A DNA stretch of 64,000 bases from Pseudarthrobacter sp. C4D7. Its GTDB lineage: Bacteria; Actinomycetota; Actinomycetes; Actinomycetales; Micrococcaceae. How positions within the stretch are numbered: position 1 is the first letter of the stretch; each line of letters starts with the position of its first letter. The stretch covers positions 1 through 64,000 of the forward strand of contig NZ_JABFMW010000007.1 in the NCBI RefSeq assembly GCF_013359725.1. The letters are read 5' to 3'. The notes beneath the pieces are model-generated. The model saw only the letters and a list, made by a program, of their open reading frames with translations. It was not told the origin of the DNA and did not search any database. Of this stretch, positions 35,711 through 45,018 are shown piece after piece. Made by a program: the position numbers and the translations under genes.

Positions 35711-36658
35711 ATGGCGGAGCCGGGCCGGAAAGAATACGGGGTTGACCCCGAGGAGTTCGGCTCTGCGCGGGTGGACGCGGCCGCGCTGCTGGATGCCGGA
35801 CTGGGCGACGTCGACTGGTCGGTTCCGCCCCCGGGCGCCGTACGGTTCGGCATTGATGTTCCCAGCGGGACGCTGGCCGCCATGGCGTTGGGCAATCCGG
35901 CTGATCCGGGCGTCGTGCTGGTGCCCGGCGCAACAGGGTCGAAAGAGGATTTCTCGCTCATGATGCCGGATCTCGCCGAGGCCGGCTACTACGCCCTGAC
36001 CTACGATTTGGCGGGCCAGTACCAGTCCGCCGGTGCCGGCCCGGAGAATCTGGTACCGCCCAGGCGGCACTACGACTACCAGCTGTTCGTGGATGATTTC
36101 CTGGCGGCCCTGGAATCCACAACCACTCCGGCCCACGTTGTGGCCTACTCTTTTGCCGGCATCATTGCCCAGATGGCCTACGTTCAGCGGCCGCAACTGT
36201 TCCGGTCCATCACGTTGCTGGGCTGCCCGCCGGAACCCGGCCAAAGCTTCCGTGGCGTAAGCCGGATTGGCCGGTTCAGCACGTGGGTGAACGGGCGTGC
36301 GGGGGCAGCTTTGCTGATCTGGGGAATCCGGAGCGGCAGGGTGGCGCATGTTCCGCCGGGCCGGCAGCGGTTCGTCAACTACCGCTTCCGTTTCACCCGC
36401 CGGGCCTCCGTCAGGGATATCTACACCCTGATGCAGAACGTTCCCGACCTCCGGGCCGCCCTGGCGGATGCGCCGCTTCCCAAGTTCGTGGCAGTGGGTG
36501 AACACGACCTCTGGCCGCTCCGCCTGCACCGGCTATTCGCCCAGGCCATCGGGGCCAGGCTGGGGGTCTACCGGGGCGGCCACAGCCCGTGCGAGACATC
36601 TCCGCATGAGTTCAGCCGCGATCTCCTTGTTCTCTACGCCAAGGACCGGGACACGTAA
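35711..36658 (+). CDS. Alpha/beta hydrolase
   Basis: 315 residues with the alpha/beta-hydrolase fold: oxyanion strand VVLVPGATGSKEDF, nucleophile elbow AYSFAG (usual G-X-S-X-G begins with Ala here), acid region KFVAVGEHDLWPL and catalytic His in GGHSPCETSP. The substrate is unknown. It starts 24 bases after the HNH gene. Confidence 0.82.
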   Translation: MAEPGRKEYGVDPEEFGSARVDAAALLDAGLGDVDWSVPPPGAVRFGIDVPSGTLAAMALGNPADPGVVLVPGATGSKEDFSLMMPDLAEAGYYALTYDLAGQYQSAGAGPENLVPPRRHYDYQLFVDDFLAALESTTTPAHVVAYSFAGIIAQMAYVQRPQLFRSITLLGCPPEPGQSFRGVSRIGRFSTWVNGRAGAALLIWGIRSGRVAHVPPGRQRFVNYRFRFTRRASVRDIYTLMQNVPDLRAALADAPLPKFVAVGEHDLWPLRLHRLFAQAIGARLGVYRGGHSPCETSPHEFSRDLLVLYAKDRDT

Positions 36659-36722
36659 AAGGTTCATGTGCTCCGCGGCAGGGCAGCCCCACCGCCACCC
36701 CGATGTCGCCTAAAATACTGAC

Positions 36723-37277
36723 ATGCCTACACTTGTCCACGAGTTTGCCTGGCCTGACCGGGTGGTCATCGGTACCATCGGCGCTCCGGGGGCGCGCACG
36801 TTCTACCTGCAGGTACGCGCAGGCGCGCAGCTTGTGAGTATTGCCCTGGAGAAGCAGCAGTCGTCCCTGCTCGCCGAAAAAATCGACGAGATCCTGGACC
36901 AGCTCATCACCATCGAGGGCAATCCCTTCAGCGTTCCCACCAGCACTCCCATCGAGTTGGTGGACAACGATCCGCTTGAGTCGGTCCAGGAACAGTTCCG
37001 CACCGGTGCCATGGGCCTTGGGTGGGATCCCGCGACGGCCCAGGTGGTCATAGAGGCCTACCCCATCGGCGATTCCGACACCGATCCGGAAGACGAAGGG
37101 TTTTCCGGGGACGGCGCGGAGGCGCCGGAGATGCTGCTGGTGCGGATGCCCGTGGGCACCGCCCGGGCCTTCACCAAACGCACTCGTGAAGTGGTGGGCG
37201 CCGGCCGCCCCCTGTGCCCGCTCTGCGGGTACCCCATGGACCCCGACGGGCACGTCTGCACTCCCCCCGGTCTGTGA
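36723..37277 (+). CDS. DUF3090 family protein
   Basis: 184 residues with DUF3090 features: VHEFAWPDRVVIGTIGAPGARTFYLQ at the N-terminus, EKQQSSLLAEKIDEIL, WDPATAQVVIEAYPIGD and the C-terminal zinc-ribbon-like CPLCGYPMDPDGHVC. In many actinobacteria DUF3090 is beside a histidine-phosphatase (MSMEG_4193 type) gene and SCO1664-type gene; those partners are not in this window. Function is unknown. Confidence 0.9.
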   Translation: MPTLVHEFAWPDRVVIGTIGAPGARTFYLQVRAGAQLVSIALEKQQSSLLAEKIDEILDQLITIEGNPFSVPTSTPIELVDNDPLESVQEQFRTGAMGLGWDPATAQVVIEAYPIGDSDTDPEDEGFSGDGAEAPEMLLVRMPVGTARAFTKRTREVVGAGRPLCPLCGYPMDPDGHVCTPPGL

Positions 37278-37301
37278 TGCCGCACCTCCGGCAGCCACAG
37301 G

Positions 37302-37847
37302 TTACGGGGACGGCGATCCCACGGCGCGCCTGATTCTGCGCAGGGAGTCCGGACCGGCTGCGATCTCAATGGTGCCGTGGTCCGAGTCCAGGGCAAGGAT
37401 CAGGAAGTCCAGGGGTACGTCCTGGTGATTGTCGTGGCGGTTGGCCTTCCGCACCGGGATGTCCAGGGCCGCCAGCCCGCCGAATGCCCTGCTCCGGCCG
37501 CCGGGAGTGAGCGCGTCGTCCACGATCGGCTGGAAGTCAATCCGTTGGGGGCCGGGGCCGGCGATTCCCATTTGCCAGTTGCCGTTGAGCGAGCCCGGCG
37601 GCGCATCGGCCAGCCGCAGGAAGATCACCAGGGTGCCGTGCTGATCAAGCTTCACTGCGGCAGTGGGGAAACGCTTTGTCATGAAGAACACCGCGCCACC
37701 GATCATCAGCCCGTAGAACACGGAGTTTGCAATGGCGTCTTCGGCACTTCCTCCGGCCATCAGGCCGGCCGCCAGGATCACGGCGAAGGCAACTGCGCCT
37801 ATCAGGGCGGCCCGGAGCGCGGGATGCATCCCGCCCCACTTCCTCAT
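37302..37847 (-). CDS. Membrane hypothetical protein
   Basis: 181 residues with two membrane helices near 10-60 (AALIGAVAFAVILAAGLMAGG and a second from NSVFYG) and a soluble beta-rich C-terminal part (GTLVIFLRLADAPPGSL, FLILALDSDHGTIEI). No family recognised. It precedes nothing co-directional except a PspA-like gene upstream on the same strand, 32 bases away, so they may share a transcript. Confidence 0.6.
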   Translation of the reverse strand: MRKWGGMHPALRAALIGAVAFAVILAAGLMAGGSAEDAIANSVFYGLMIGGAVFFMTKRFPTAAVKLDQHGTLVIFLRLADAPPGSLNGNWQMGIAGPGPQRIDFQPIVDDALTPGGRSRAFGGLAALDIPVRKANRHDNHQDVPLDFLILALDSDHGTIEIAAGPDSLRRIRRAVGSPSP

Positions 37848-37879
37848 GGCGCCATCCTAGGGGCAGAGCGGACCCGCAG

Positions 37880-38629
37880 CTACGGCTCCAGGCGTCCGCC
37901 GTGGGAGCCGGTGCCCTTGCGGTCGAAGGCTTTGAGTGCCGCAAGCCGTGCTTCCACTTCCGTCTGTTCGCCAAGGTCTTCCAGCGAGGCGAACTGCGCC
38001 TCCAGCGAGGACGCGGCCAGCTCCTGCTGCCCGCGCACGGTTGCTTCCGCTCGGCGGACCTCTTCCTCGTAGCGGCCGACGGCGGAGGTTGGGTCTCCGT
38101 TACCCAGGGCTTGGAGGGCGTCGTTGACCTGGGACTGGGTTGCCACGATGCGGGCGCGGCCCACCAGTTCGTTGCGTTTTGCGGTCAGTTCCGCGAGCTT
38201 GCCCCGCATCACCTCCAGGCCGTTCTTCAGCTGACCGACAACCTGGTTCTGTGCTGCCAGGGCCGGGGCCTGGGAGCGGGCCGTCGATTCCGAGTCCAGC
38301 TGCCGGGCTATGGCGAGCCGGGCCAGGGCGTCGAACTTCCCGGCGTCCACAGCATTGCCGGCGGCGCGGAACTCGTCTGCCTTGCGTGAGGCTGCCGCGG
38401 CCTTGTTGCCCCATGCGGCCGCGTCGTTCAGCGCCCGGTTGTAGTCATCTTCGGCCATCCGGAGGTTGCCGATGGTCTGCGCGGCGGCGGCCTCGGCTTC
38501 GCGGATGTTCCCGGAGTAGTCCCGGATCATCTGGTCCAGCATTTTCTGCGGGTCCTCGGTGGAGTCCAGGCGGGCGTTCAGGTTTGCTTTTGCGAGCTGG
38601 GCAACACGGGCGAAAATACTCTGCTTCAC
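37880..38629 (-). CDS. pspA: PspA/IM30 (ESCRT-III-like) protein
   Basis: 249 residues, nearly all alpha-helical. The start MKQSIFARVAQLAKANLNARLD and EDPQKMLDQMIRDYSGNI are the conserved N-terminal helices of PspA/Vipp1, followed by long Ala/Glu/Arg coiled-coil arms. The family binds and stabilises stressed membranes. The GTG start at 38629 (AGAAAGA upstream) is preferred over a longer frame from 38686 because it aligns with the family N-terminus. Confidence 0.9.
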   Translation of the reverse strand: MKQSIFARVAQLAKANLNARLDSTEDPQKMLDQMIRDYSGNIREAEAAAAQTIGNLRMAEDDYNRALNDAAAWGNKAAAASRKADEFRAAGNAVDAGKFDALARLAIARQLDSESTARSQAPALAAQNQVVGQLKNGLEVMRGKLAELTAKRNELVGRARIVATQSQVNDALQALGNGDPTSAVGRYEEEVRRAEATVRGQQELAASSLEAQFASLEDLGEQTEVEARLAALKAFDRKGTGSHGGRLEP

Positions 38630-38716
38630 GGCATCTTTCTGTCGTCGGTGGGATTCGCATCCTACCGGAACCGCGCGTGCGCCCACCGGCGCGGCCGGAA
38701 GCTCCGGCCGCCTCCC

Positions 38717-39529
38717 TTAGCGGATCCCGGCCGCGCGCAGCGTCCGCGCCAGTTCAGCCGCCGCGGACTGCAGGGTAGCCACCGTTTTCGTGAGGGTTTC
38801 CGCTGTGGCCAGCTCCACAGGAATGGAACAGCTCATCGCATCGGTTCCCGGAATCCGGTACGGCACCACCACACTGACACAGCAGAGGCCCACCGTGTTC
38901 TGTTCCCATTCCACGGCGTAGCCGGTTTTGCGGAACTCCGCGAGCTCGGCCTGCAGCGCATCAAAATCGGCCACGGTATTGGGCGTCAGGCTGGAATACG
39001 GTCCAGGGCCCAGCCGCTGCAGCACCTCCCCGTCCGTGTATTCGGACAGGATGGCCTTGCCCAGCGCCGTCACCTGCGCCGGCAGTTTCCGGCCAACACG
39101 CGAAGAGAGCCTCCGCCGGTCCACCGCCTGGCGCGTGGCGAGGTAGATGACGTCGGAGCGGTCCAGGCGCGCGAAGTGCGTTGTGAACGTGGTCGTGTTG
39201 CGGACCTTCTCCAGGATCCCGGTGACGTGCTCCATCACCGGGTCCCGGTCCAGATAGGCTGTTCCGCACAGCAATGCGTGGGTACCGATCCTGTAGGCGC
39301 CCTCCGGGGTCTGCTCAATCCAGTTGAGTTCCGCCAGCGTCAACAGCAGCCAGTGCAGGCTGGAGCGCGGGTACCCGGTGAGCTTGAAAATTTCCGTCGC
39401 GGTCAGCGGCTGGGGAGCAGCGGCCACAAGTTCCAGGATCGCTATGGTCCGTTCCGCGGACTTGACCAGCTTGACCTCGCCGCCCGGAGCTTCCACAGGG
39501 GTGCCGGCCTGCACGTCAGTCGATGTCAT
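38717..39529 (-). CDS. IclR family transcriptional regulator
   Basis: 270 residues. N-terminal winged HTH (about 25-85, AERTIAILELVAAAPQPLTATEIFKLTGYPRSSLHWLL split across two helices) and C-terminal IclR effector domain (TALGKAILSEYTDG, VSVVVPYRIPG). GGGGAG precedes the ATG at 39529. It is immediately upstream of the uronate dehydrogenase gene and near the divergent uronate operon promoter, so it is the probable local regulator responding to a uronate or aldarate. Confidence 0.9.
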   Translation of the reverse strand: MTSTDVQAGTPVEAPGGEVKLVKSAERTIAILELVAAAPQPLTATEIFKLTGYPRSSLHWLLLTLAELNWIEQTPEGAYRIGTHALLCGTAYLDRDPVMEHVTGILEKVRNTTTFTTHFARLDRSDVIYLATRQAVDRRRLSSRVGRKLPAQVTALGKAILSEYTDGEVLQRLGPGPYSSLTPNTVADFDALQAELAEFRKTGYAVEWEQNTVGLCCVSVVVPYRIPGTDAMSCSIPVELATAETLTKTVATLQSAAAELARTLRAAGIR

Positions 39530-39569
39530 TACTGCTCCCCCTGTCGCCACAACCGCCACCTGCTGCCCG

Positions 39570-40403
39570 TCACTTCGCCCCCAGGTGCGGATAGTTGTCC
39601 ATTCCCACCCTATGGCCTGGCGCGGTCCAGGCACCGCCCAGCAGCCCTGCGTGTGCGTTCTCAACCCCGGTGTCCACCCCGGCAGCGTACGCTTCAGCAT
39701 CGTCCTGGGGCTCGAAGCCAATGGCCCGCCCGGCCTCCAGGTTGGCCCAGCCGCGGGTATTCGCTGACACGGCCCACACCACATGGTGGCCGGGCGCCCC
39801 CGCGTCGCTCAGCGTCGCCTGGACCAGGCGGAATGAGTCCGCCGGCGACAGCCAGGAGCCGAGGGTCCTGGAGTTTTCCGGCCGTTCACCGCCGGTCCCG
39901 ATCCGGGCGCTGACCACCTTCATGCCGTACTTGTCGGCATAGAGGCTGCCCAGCGCCTCCATCGCCGCCTTGCTCACCCCGTAATAGGTGTCCGGGCGCG
40001 GCGCCAGCACGCGGGCAGACGACGCGGCGTGCGTGGGGTGGAACCCCACGGCGTGCGTCGAGCTGGCCAGCAGGACACGCCCGACGCCGTTGCGACGGGC
40101 CGCTTCCAGGGTCACCTGGGTGCCGGTGATGTTGGTGGACACCAGTTCCGCCCAGGTCTTTTCCCGGTGGAGGCCGCCGAGGTGGATCACCGCGTCGGCG
40201 CCGGCGAGGGCGTGGTCCATGAACTCGCTGTCAGTGACCGATCCGACGTATACGGCTTCGCTGGTGTCCAGCCGGCCGGGCGCCACCAGGTCCAGCAATC
40301 GAACGGCGTATCCGGCTTCCGCGAGGTACGGCCGGAGCAGCGTTGCCATCATGCCGGCACCCCCGGTGACGGCAACGGTGACGGGCTTGGATGCTGCGGA
40401 CAC
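39570..40403 (-). CDS. udh: NAD-dependent uronate dehydrogenase (SDR family)
   Basis: 277 residues, extended SDR fold with NAD-binding TGGAGMMATLL, catalytic Ser in LASSTHAVG and Y-X3-K in YYGVSKAAMEALG. Uronate dehydrogenases oxidise D-galacturonate or D-glucuronate to the aldarolactone. The pairing with a glucarate dehydratase-like enzyme on the other side of a shared promoter supports this assignment over a generic epimerase. It is divergent from the ABC importer genes. Confidence 0.8.
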   Translation of the reverse strand: MSAASKPVTVAVTGGAGMMATLLRPYLAEAGYAVRLLDLVAPGRLDTSEAVYVGSVTDSEFMDHALAGADAVIHLGGLHREKTWAELVSTNITGTQVTLEAARRNGVGRVLLASSTHAVGFHPTHAASSARVLAPRPDTYYGVSKAAMEALGSLYADKYGMKVVSARIGTGGERPENSRTLGSWLSPADSFRLVQATLSDAGAPGHHVVWAVSANTRGWANLEAGRAIGFEPQDDAEAYAAGVDTGVENAHAGLLGGAWTAPGHRVGMDNYPHLGAK

Positions 40404-40417
40404 GTTTCCTCCTGATA

Positions 40418-40463
40418 TTGACAGCGTGTGATGACGATCATACTCTCATGAAGTACGTTTCAT
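40418..40463 (+). promoter_or_regulatory. Promoter and candidate IclR operator of the uronate operon
   Basis: TTGACA at 40418-40423, 17 bases, then TACTCT at 40441-40446. An imperfect palindrome ATGAAGTACGTTTCAT (40448-40463) sits just after the -10, where a bound repressor would block transcription of the importer genes. The gap 40404-40503 is AT-richer than its surroundings. Confidence 0.6.
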
Positions 40464-40503
40464 ATCGTAACAGCCATTCACATATATAAAAGGGAGAATC
40501 AAA

Positions 40504-41829
40504 GTGGATTCGAAAATCAAGACGCGCTCCTGCACCGCGGCGGCCATGGCCCTGGCGGCTGCAGCCGTGCTGACCGGCTGCGGGGGTGGCTCTTCGGCCC
40601 CGGCGGCCAAGGATGACGGGCAGCCCATCGAGGTATGGGCACGCGCGGGCACCGACGCCGCCACCACGTATTCGGCTTTGTTCAAGGAGTTCACCGCCAA
40701 GACGGGCGTGCAGGTCAACTTCCAGGGCGTCCCCGACCTGGACCAGCAGCTGCAGACCCGGGCAGCTTCCAAGAAACTGCCGGACCTCGTCATCAACGAC
40801 TCCGCTGCCCTGGGCAACTACACTGCGCAGGGCTACCTGCAGAAGATCGACAAGTCTTCCGTGGCAGGCAACGACACCATCGCCGACTCCCTCTGGAAGG
40901 AGACAGTGGGCCTGGACGGCGCGACCTACGGCGTCCCGTTCTCCCGGCAGACCATGGTGACCTTAATCCGCAAGGACTGGCGCGAAAAGCTCGGCCTGCC
41001 CGTGCCCACCACCCAGGAGGAACTGGCCAAGCTTGCAACCGCCTTCGCCACCCAGGATCCCGACGGCAACGGACAGGCCGACACTTACGGCATGACCGTC
41101 CCCGGCTCCACCGAACGCGGATACCTGGGCTGGTGGGCCTCGTCCTACCTGTGGCAGGACGGCGGCTCCTACCTCAAGGACGAAGGGAACGGAAAGTACT
41201 CTGCCGCCGCTTCCGGCGCACAGCAGGGCGTCACCTGGATCAAACAGCAGTTCTGCACTCCAGGCAACACCCAGCCGGGCGCCCTCACGGCCGCCACCAG
41301 CGTAGCGTCCCCGTTCTTCCAGACGGGCAAAACCGGCATCATCCTCACCGGCCCGTACAACTTCTCTTCCTTTGATACGTCGCTGGGCAAGGACAAGTAC
41401 GAAGTCATTCCAACCCCCAAGGGCACCAAGGACAACACTGTCCTCGCCGAGGGGGAAAACATCTACGTCACGGCCACCAACGGCAAAAAGGACCAGACCA
41501 AGCAGGTCATCGATTACCTGGTCTCGGCAGATGGACAGAAGGCCGGCATGACGGCAGGGAAGCAGCCAATCGTCCGGGTTCCCGTGAACTCCAAGGTCGA
41601 CGCCGCCGCTGTCTACAACGATCCCCGCTGGTCCGTGGTCCAGGCCGCCCTCAAGAATTCCTCCAAGTCCTTCCCCTCGGCCATCAACTTCGTGCCGATC
41701 AAACAGGCTGCTGCCGAAGCACTGAACAAGATCGTCTCGGACTGCGGTACCGACAACGTCGCCTCCGGCCTCAAAGACCTCGACACCGCCATCAACAACG
41801 AACTGGCAAGCCAGAACGCGAAGTCATGA
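40504..41829 (+). CDS. ABC transporter solute-binding lipoprotein (sugar/uronate)
   Basis: 441 residues, family 1 extracellular solute-binding protein. Lipobox LTGC at about residue 25 with a lysine-bearing signal; the mature protein shows EVWARAGTDAAT, TYGVPFSRQTMVTL and the C-terminal AAAEALNKIVSDCG. The GTG start at 40504 has AGGGAGA upstream. Operon position with two permeases, a dehydrogenase and a glucarate dehydratase-like enzyme suggests that it binds a uronate, aldarate or uronate oligomer. Confidence 0.88.
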   Translation: MDSKIKTRSCTAAAMALAAAAVLTGCGGGSSAPAAKDDGQPIEVWARAGTDAATTYSALFKEFTAKTGVQVNFQGVPDLDQQLQTRAASKKLPDLVINDSAALGNYTAQGYLQKIDKSSVAGNDTIADSLWKETVGLDGATYGVPFSRQTMVTLIRKDWREKLGLPVPTTQEELAKLATAFATQDPDGNGQADTYGMTVPGSTERGYLGWWASSYLWQDGGSYLKDEGNGKYSAAASGAQQGVTWIKQQFCTPGNTQPGALTAATSVASPFFQTGKTGIILTGPYNFSSFDTSLGKDKYEVIPTPKGTKDNTVLAEGENIYVTATNGKKDQTKQVIDYLVSADGQKAGMTAGKQPIVRVPVNSKVDAAAVYNDPRWSVVQAALKNSSKSFPSAINFVPIKQAAAEALNKIVSDCGTDNVASGLKDLDTAINNELASQNAKS

Positions 41830-42776
41830 CCGCAACTCCGACAAAACCGGCCAACACCCAGGCGCCGCCGAGGCCCGGCGGCCCTGTTCAACAACGCAAA
41901 GCGCGCCGCAACAACAGCCAGCTTCTTGCCATCTGGCTGTTCCTTATCCCGGCGGCCCTGCTGGGGGTGTACTTCAAGTTCATCCCCATGGTGGAGGGGA
42001 TCAGGCTGAGCTTCTTCAAGGTGCAGCCGTTCCTGGGTGACGTCTTCGTGGGCCTGGACAACTATTTGGCCGTCCTGACAGATGTCCGCTTCATGGAAGC
42101 ATTGGGCCACACGGTGATCCTGGGCCTCACCCAAACGCTCGGCGCACTGGTGGTGGGCTTCGCGCTTGCCCTGCTCCTGGAAGGCCAGGCCCGGTCGCTG
42201 TGGATCCTTCGCACCACCATCTTCCTGCCGGTCGTCACGGCACTGGCCGTCGTGGGCGAAATCTGGCGGATCCTGTACTTCCCCACGGCAGACGGACCGT
42301 TGAACAGCATCCTCGGCTGGCTCGGCCTGGGCCCGCTGCAGTTCCTCAACGGAACGGACACCGCCCTCTGGTCCATCGCCGTCGTCGGAATCTGGTCGGG
42401 GGCGCCGTACAACATGGTGATCATCCTCGCCGGCCTCACCGGTGTGGACCGCTCCCTGTATGAATCGGCGGGAGTTGATGGCGCCACCATCTGGCAGCGT
42501 TTGCGCTACATCACCCTGCCGGCGCTGCGGCCTTCCCTGGTGATAGTCCTGACGCTCGCCGCCATCCGCAGCCTGCGCAGCTTCACGGAGGTCTACGTCC
42601 TGACCGGTGGCGGCCCGGCGGGGTCCACAGAAGTCTGGATGACACGGATGTACTCCCTGGGCTTCCAGCGCAACGACATCGGCGTAGCCTCCGCGGCCGC
42701 CGTCCTCCTGCTGGTGGTCACCCTGCTGCTGACCGTCGGCACCCAACTCCTGGCCAAGAGGAAGGCAGCACGATGA
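41826..42776 (+). CDS. ABC transporter permease (MalF type)
   Basis: 316 residues, six membrane segments, with the permease EAA loop as ESAGVDGATIWQRLRYITLPALRPSL (given in two parts: ESAGVDGATIWQRLR and YITLPALRPSL). It pairs with the next permease; their genes overlap by four bases. The ATGA overlap with the binding-protein gene indicates coupled translation. No ATPase is encoded nearby, so a shared MsiK-type ATPase is expected. Confidence 0.9.
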   Translation: MTATPTKPANTQAPPRPGGPVQQRKARRNNSQLLAIWLFLIPAALLGVYFKFIPMVEGIRLSFFKVQPFLGDVFVGLDNYLAVLTDVRFMEALGHTVILGLTQTLGALVVGFALALLLEGQARSLWILRTTIFLPVVTALAVVGEIWRILYFPTADGPLNSILGWLGLGPLQFLNGTDTALWSIAVVGIWSGAPYNMVIILAGLTGVDRSLYESAGVDGATIWQRLRYITLPALRPSLVIVLTLAAIRSLRSFTEVYVLTGGGPAGSTEVWMTRMYSLGFQRNDIGVASAAAVLLLVVTLLLTVGTQLLAKRKAAR

Positions 42777-43684
42777 CCCACACGGTATCCCGCACCAGGA
42801 CACGCCCGGCCAAACCGTCAGTAGGAGCACGATTCGACACCGCCCTTGGCTGGTCCCCCCGGCTGGGTCCGAACATGGTCCTGCGGATTGTGCTCTGCGT
42901 GCTTGTCTTCTGTATTTTTGCCCTGCCTTTCCTGGCCATTATTTCCGGCGCCTTCGACCGGAACTCCAGCCCCACCGACATTTCACTGCTGCCAAAGAGC
43001 TTCACATTGCGGAACTTCGAGGCCGCCACGGAACAAGGGTTGTGGGGCTACCTGCTCAACTCCCTGGTGGTGGCAGGCGGCGGGCTCCTGCTGCAGATGA
43101 CGGTTTCCGTTTTCGCCGCCTACAGCCTGAGCCGGAAGAAGTTCCGCGGACAGGCCCTGGTGCTTCTGCTGGTGCTGATGACCATGATGCTGCCGGAAGA
43201 GATCATCGGCATCCCGCTGTCCCTGGTCCTTGGAGACCTGCCGCTGCTGGGCATCAGCCTGCGCGGCTCCGTCCTGGCCGTCATCCTTCCCGTCGGCATC
43301 TGGGGCTTCTCCATCTTCATCATGAGCGAATTCATGAAGGAGATCCCGGGTGAGATTGAAGAAGCCGCCCGGCTGGACGGCGTGGGCGAATTCAGGATGC
43401 TGTTCACGATCATCCTTCCGCTCTGCAAACCGGCCCTGGGCGTCATTGGCATCTTCGGCTTCATGATGGTGTGGGACCAGTACCTGCTGCCTCTCATCGC
43501 CGCCAACGATCCCAGCGACTACACCCTCACTGTTGCCCTCTCGGTGCTGCGCAATGACACCACGGTGGGCCCCGGCGTGCTGCTGGCCGGCGCCCTGATG
43601 GCAATGATTCCGAGCCTGCTGGTGTACCTCTTCCTGCAGCGGTCCATGATCCGCGGAATCACCTCCGGCGCCACCAAGGGATAG
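42773..43684 (+). CDS. ABC transporter permease (MalG type)
   Basis: 303 residues with six membrane segments and the EAA loop IEEAARLDGVGEFRMLFTIILPLCKPAL (E-A-A-x-x-D-G core visible). It overlaps the first permease by four bases and is followed by the dehydratase gene 44 bases away. Together they form the membrane channel of the importer. Confidence 0.9.
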   Translation: MTHTVSRTRTRPAKPSVGARFDTALGWSPRLGPNMVLRIVLCVLVFCIFALPFLAIISGAFDRNSSPTDISLLPKSFTLRNFEAATEQGLWGYLLNSLVVAGGGLLLQMTVSVFAAYSLSRKKFRGQALVLLLVLMTMMLPEEIIGIPLSLVLGDLPLLGISLRGSVLAVILPVGIWGFSIFIMSEFMKEIPGEIEEAARLDGVGEFRMLFTIILPLCKPALGVIGIFGFMMVWDQYLLPLIAANDPSDYTLTVALSVLRNDTTVGPGVLLAGALMAMIPSLLVYLFLQRSMIRGITSGATKG

Positions 43685-43728
43685 GCGGCCTGCCCGCTCC
43701 CCCGCCCCCTTTCCACGAAAGTAGTTCA

Positions 43729-45018
43729 ATGAAAACCAGCTCCACCATCCAGGCAGCGTCAGCGCCCACCGCGGCGGACCTCACCATCACGGACATCACC
43801 ATCACCCCCATCGCCTTTTCCGATCCGCCGCTGCTGAACGCCGTCGGGGTTCACGAACCCCTGGTCCACCGCGTGGTGATCGAAGTCCGGACGGCCAACG
43901 GACTGCTGGGCCTGGGCGAATGCGCCGGCGGACGCAGCCGGCTGGACAACCTGGCGGCGGGCGCCGCCGCCATCAAGGGCGTCAGCGTCTTTGAAACCTC
44001 GCGCATGGAGCAACTCATCGACCAGGCGCTGGATCCCTCCCTCTCAGCCTTCGAGCGTGCGGCAGTGTTCTCGGCCTTCGAAGTGGCGGCCCTGGACATC
44101 CAGGGGCATGCCACGGGCAGGACGGTCAGCGAGCTGCTGGGCGGCACCGTCCGCAACGAAGTCCCTTTCAGCGCCTACCTCTTTTACAAGTGGGCCGAGC
44201 ACCCGGCGATGGACGGCAGAGCCGCCATCGGAGACGAATGGGGCGAAGCGCTGGACCCCGCCGGCATCGTGCGGCAGGCACAAAAGATGATCGCCGACTA
44301 CGGCTTCAAGTCCATCAAGCTCAAGGGCGGGGTGCTGCCGCCGGCAGAGGAAATAGAGGCCATCAAGGCGCTCCGCGAAGCCTTCCCGGACATGCCGCTC
44401 CGGCTCGACCCGAACACGGCATGGACGGTGGAGACGTCGCAGTGGGTGGCCCGGGAAACTGACGGTCTGCTGGAGTACCTGGAGGATCCCACGCCCGGCC
44501 TGGAGGGCATGGGTGCCGTGGCCGCCACCGCACCCATGCCGCTTGCCACGAACATGTGCGTGGTGGCGTTCGAACATATCCGGCGGAGCGTCGAACTGGG
44601 CTCCGTCCAGGTCATCCTGGGTGACCACCACTACTGGGGCGGGCTGCGCCACACCCGTGAACTTGGGACCATCTGCGAAACGTTCGGCATAGGGTTGTCC
44701 ATGCACTCGAACTCCCACCTGGGCATCAGCCTCGCCGCCATGGTGCACGTGGCCGCGGCCACCCCGGCCCTGACGTACGCCTGCGATACCCACTACCCCT
44801 GGAACGGGCACAACGATGTGGTCAAGCCCGGTGTCCTCCGGTTCGTGGACGGCAGCGTCCGGGTGCCCACCGGGACAGGACTGGGCGTGGAATTGGACCG
44901 GGAAAAGCTGGCCGAACTTCACCAGCAGTACCTGGATGCCCGGATGACGGCCCGGGATGACACCGGCTATATGCAGCGCTTCGTGCCCGGATTCACGGCG
45001 GATCTTCCCCGGTGGTAG
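43729..45018 (+). CDS. gudD: Glucarate dehydratase-like enolase superfamily enzyme
   Basis: 429 residues, mandelate racemase/enolase superfamily. Capping-domain start (DITITPIAFSDPPLLNAVGVHEP), then barrel motifs: catalytic Lys in SIKLKGG, metal Asp in LRLDPNTAW, EDPTPGLEGM, and the HSNSHLGISLAAM His block characteristic of glucarate dehydratases. It should dehydrate D-glucarate or galactarate to 5-keto-4-deoxy-glucarate. It overlaps the next gene by seven bases. Substrate preference between glucarate and galactarate cannot be told from sequence. Confidence 0.87.
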   Translation: MKTSSTIQAASAPTAADLTITDITITPIAFSDPPLLNAVGVHEPLVHRVVIEVRTANGLLGLGECAGGRSRLDNLAAGAAAIKGVSVFETSRMEQLIDQALDPSLSAFERAAVFSAFEVAALDIQGHATGRTVSELLGGTVRNEVPFSAYLFYKWAEHPAMDGRAAIGDEWGEALDPAGIVRQAQKMIADYGFKSIKLKGGVLPPAEEIEAIKALREAFPDMPLRLDPNTAWTVETSQWVARETDGLLEYLEDPTPGLEGMGAVAATAPMPLATNMCVVAFEHIRRSVELGSVQVILGDHHYWGGLRHTRELGTICETFGIGLSMHSNSHLGISLAAMVHVAAATPALTYACDTHYPWNGHNDVVKPGVLRFVDGSVRVPTGTGLGVELDREKLAELHQQYLDARMTARDDTGYMQRFVPGFTADLPRW

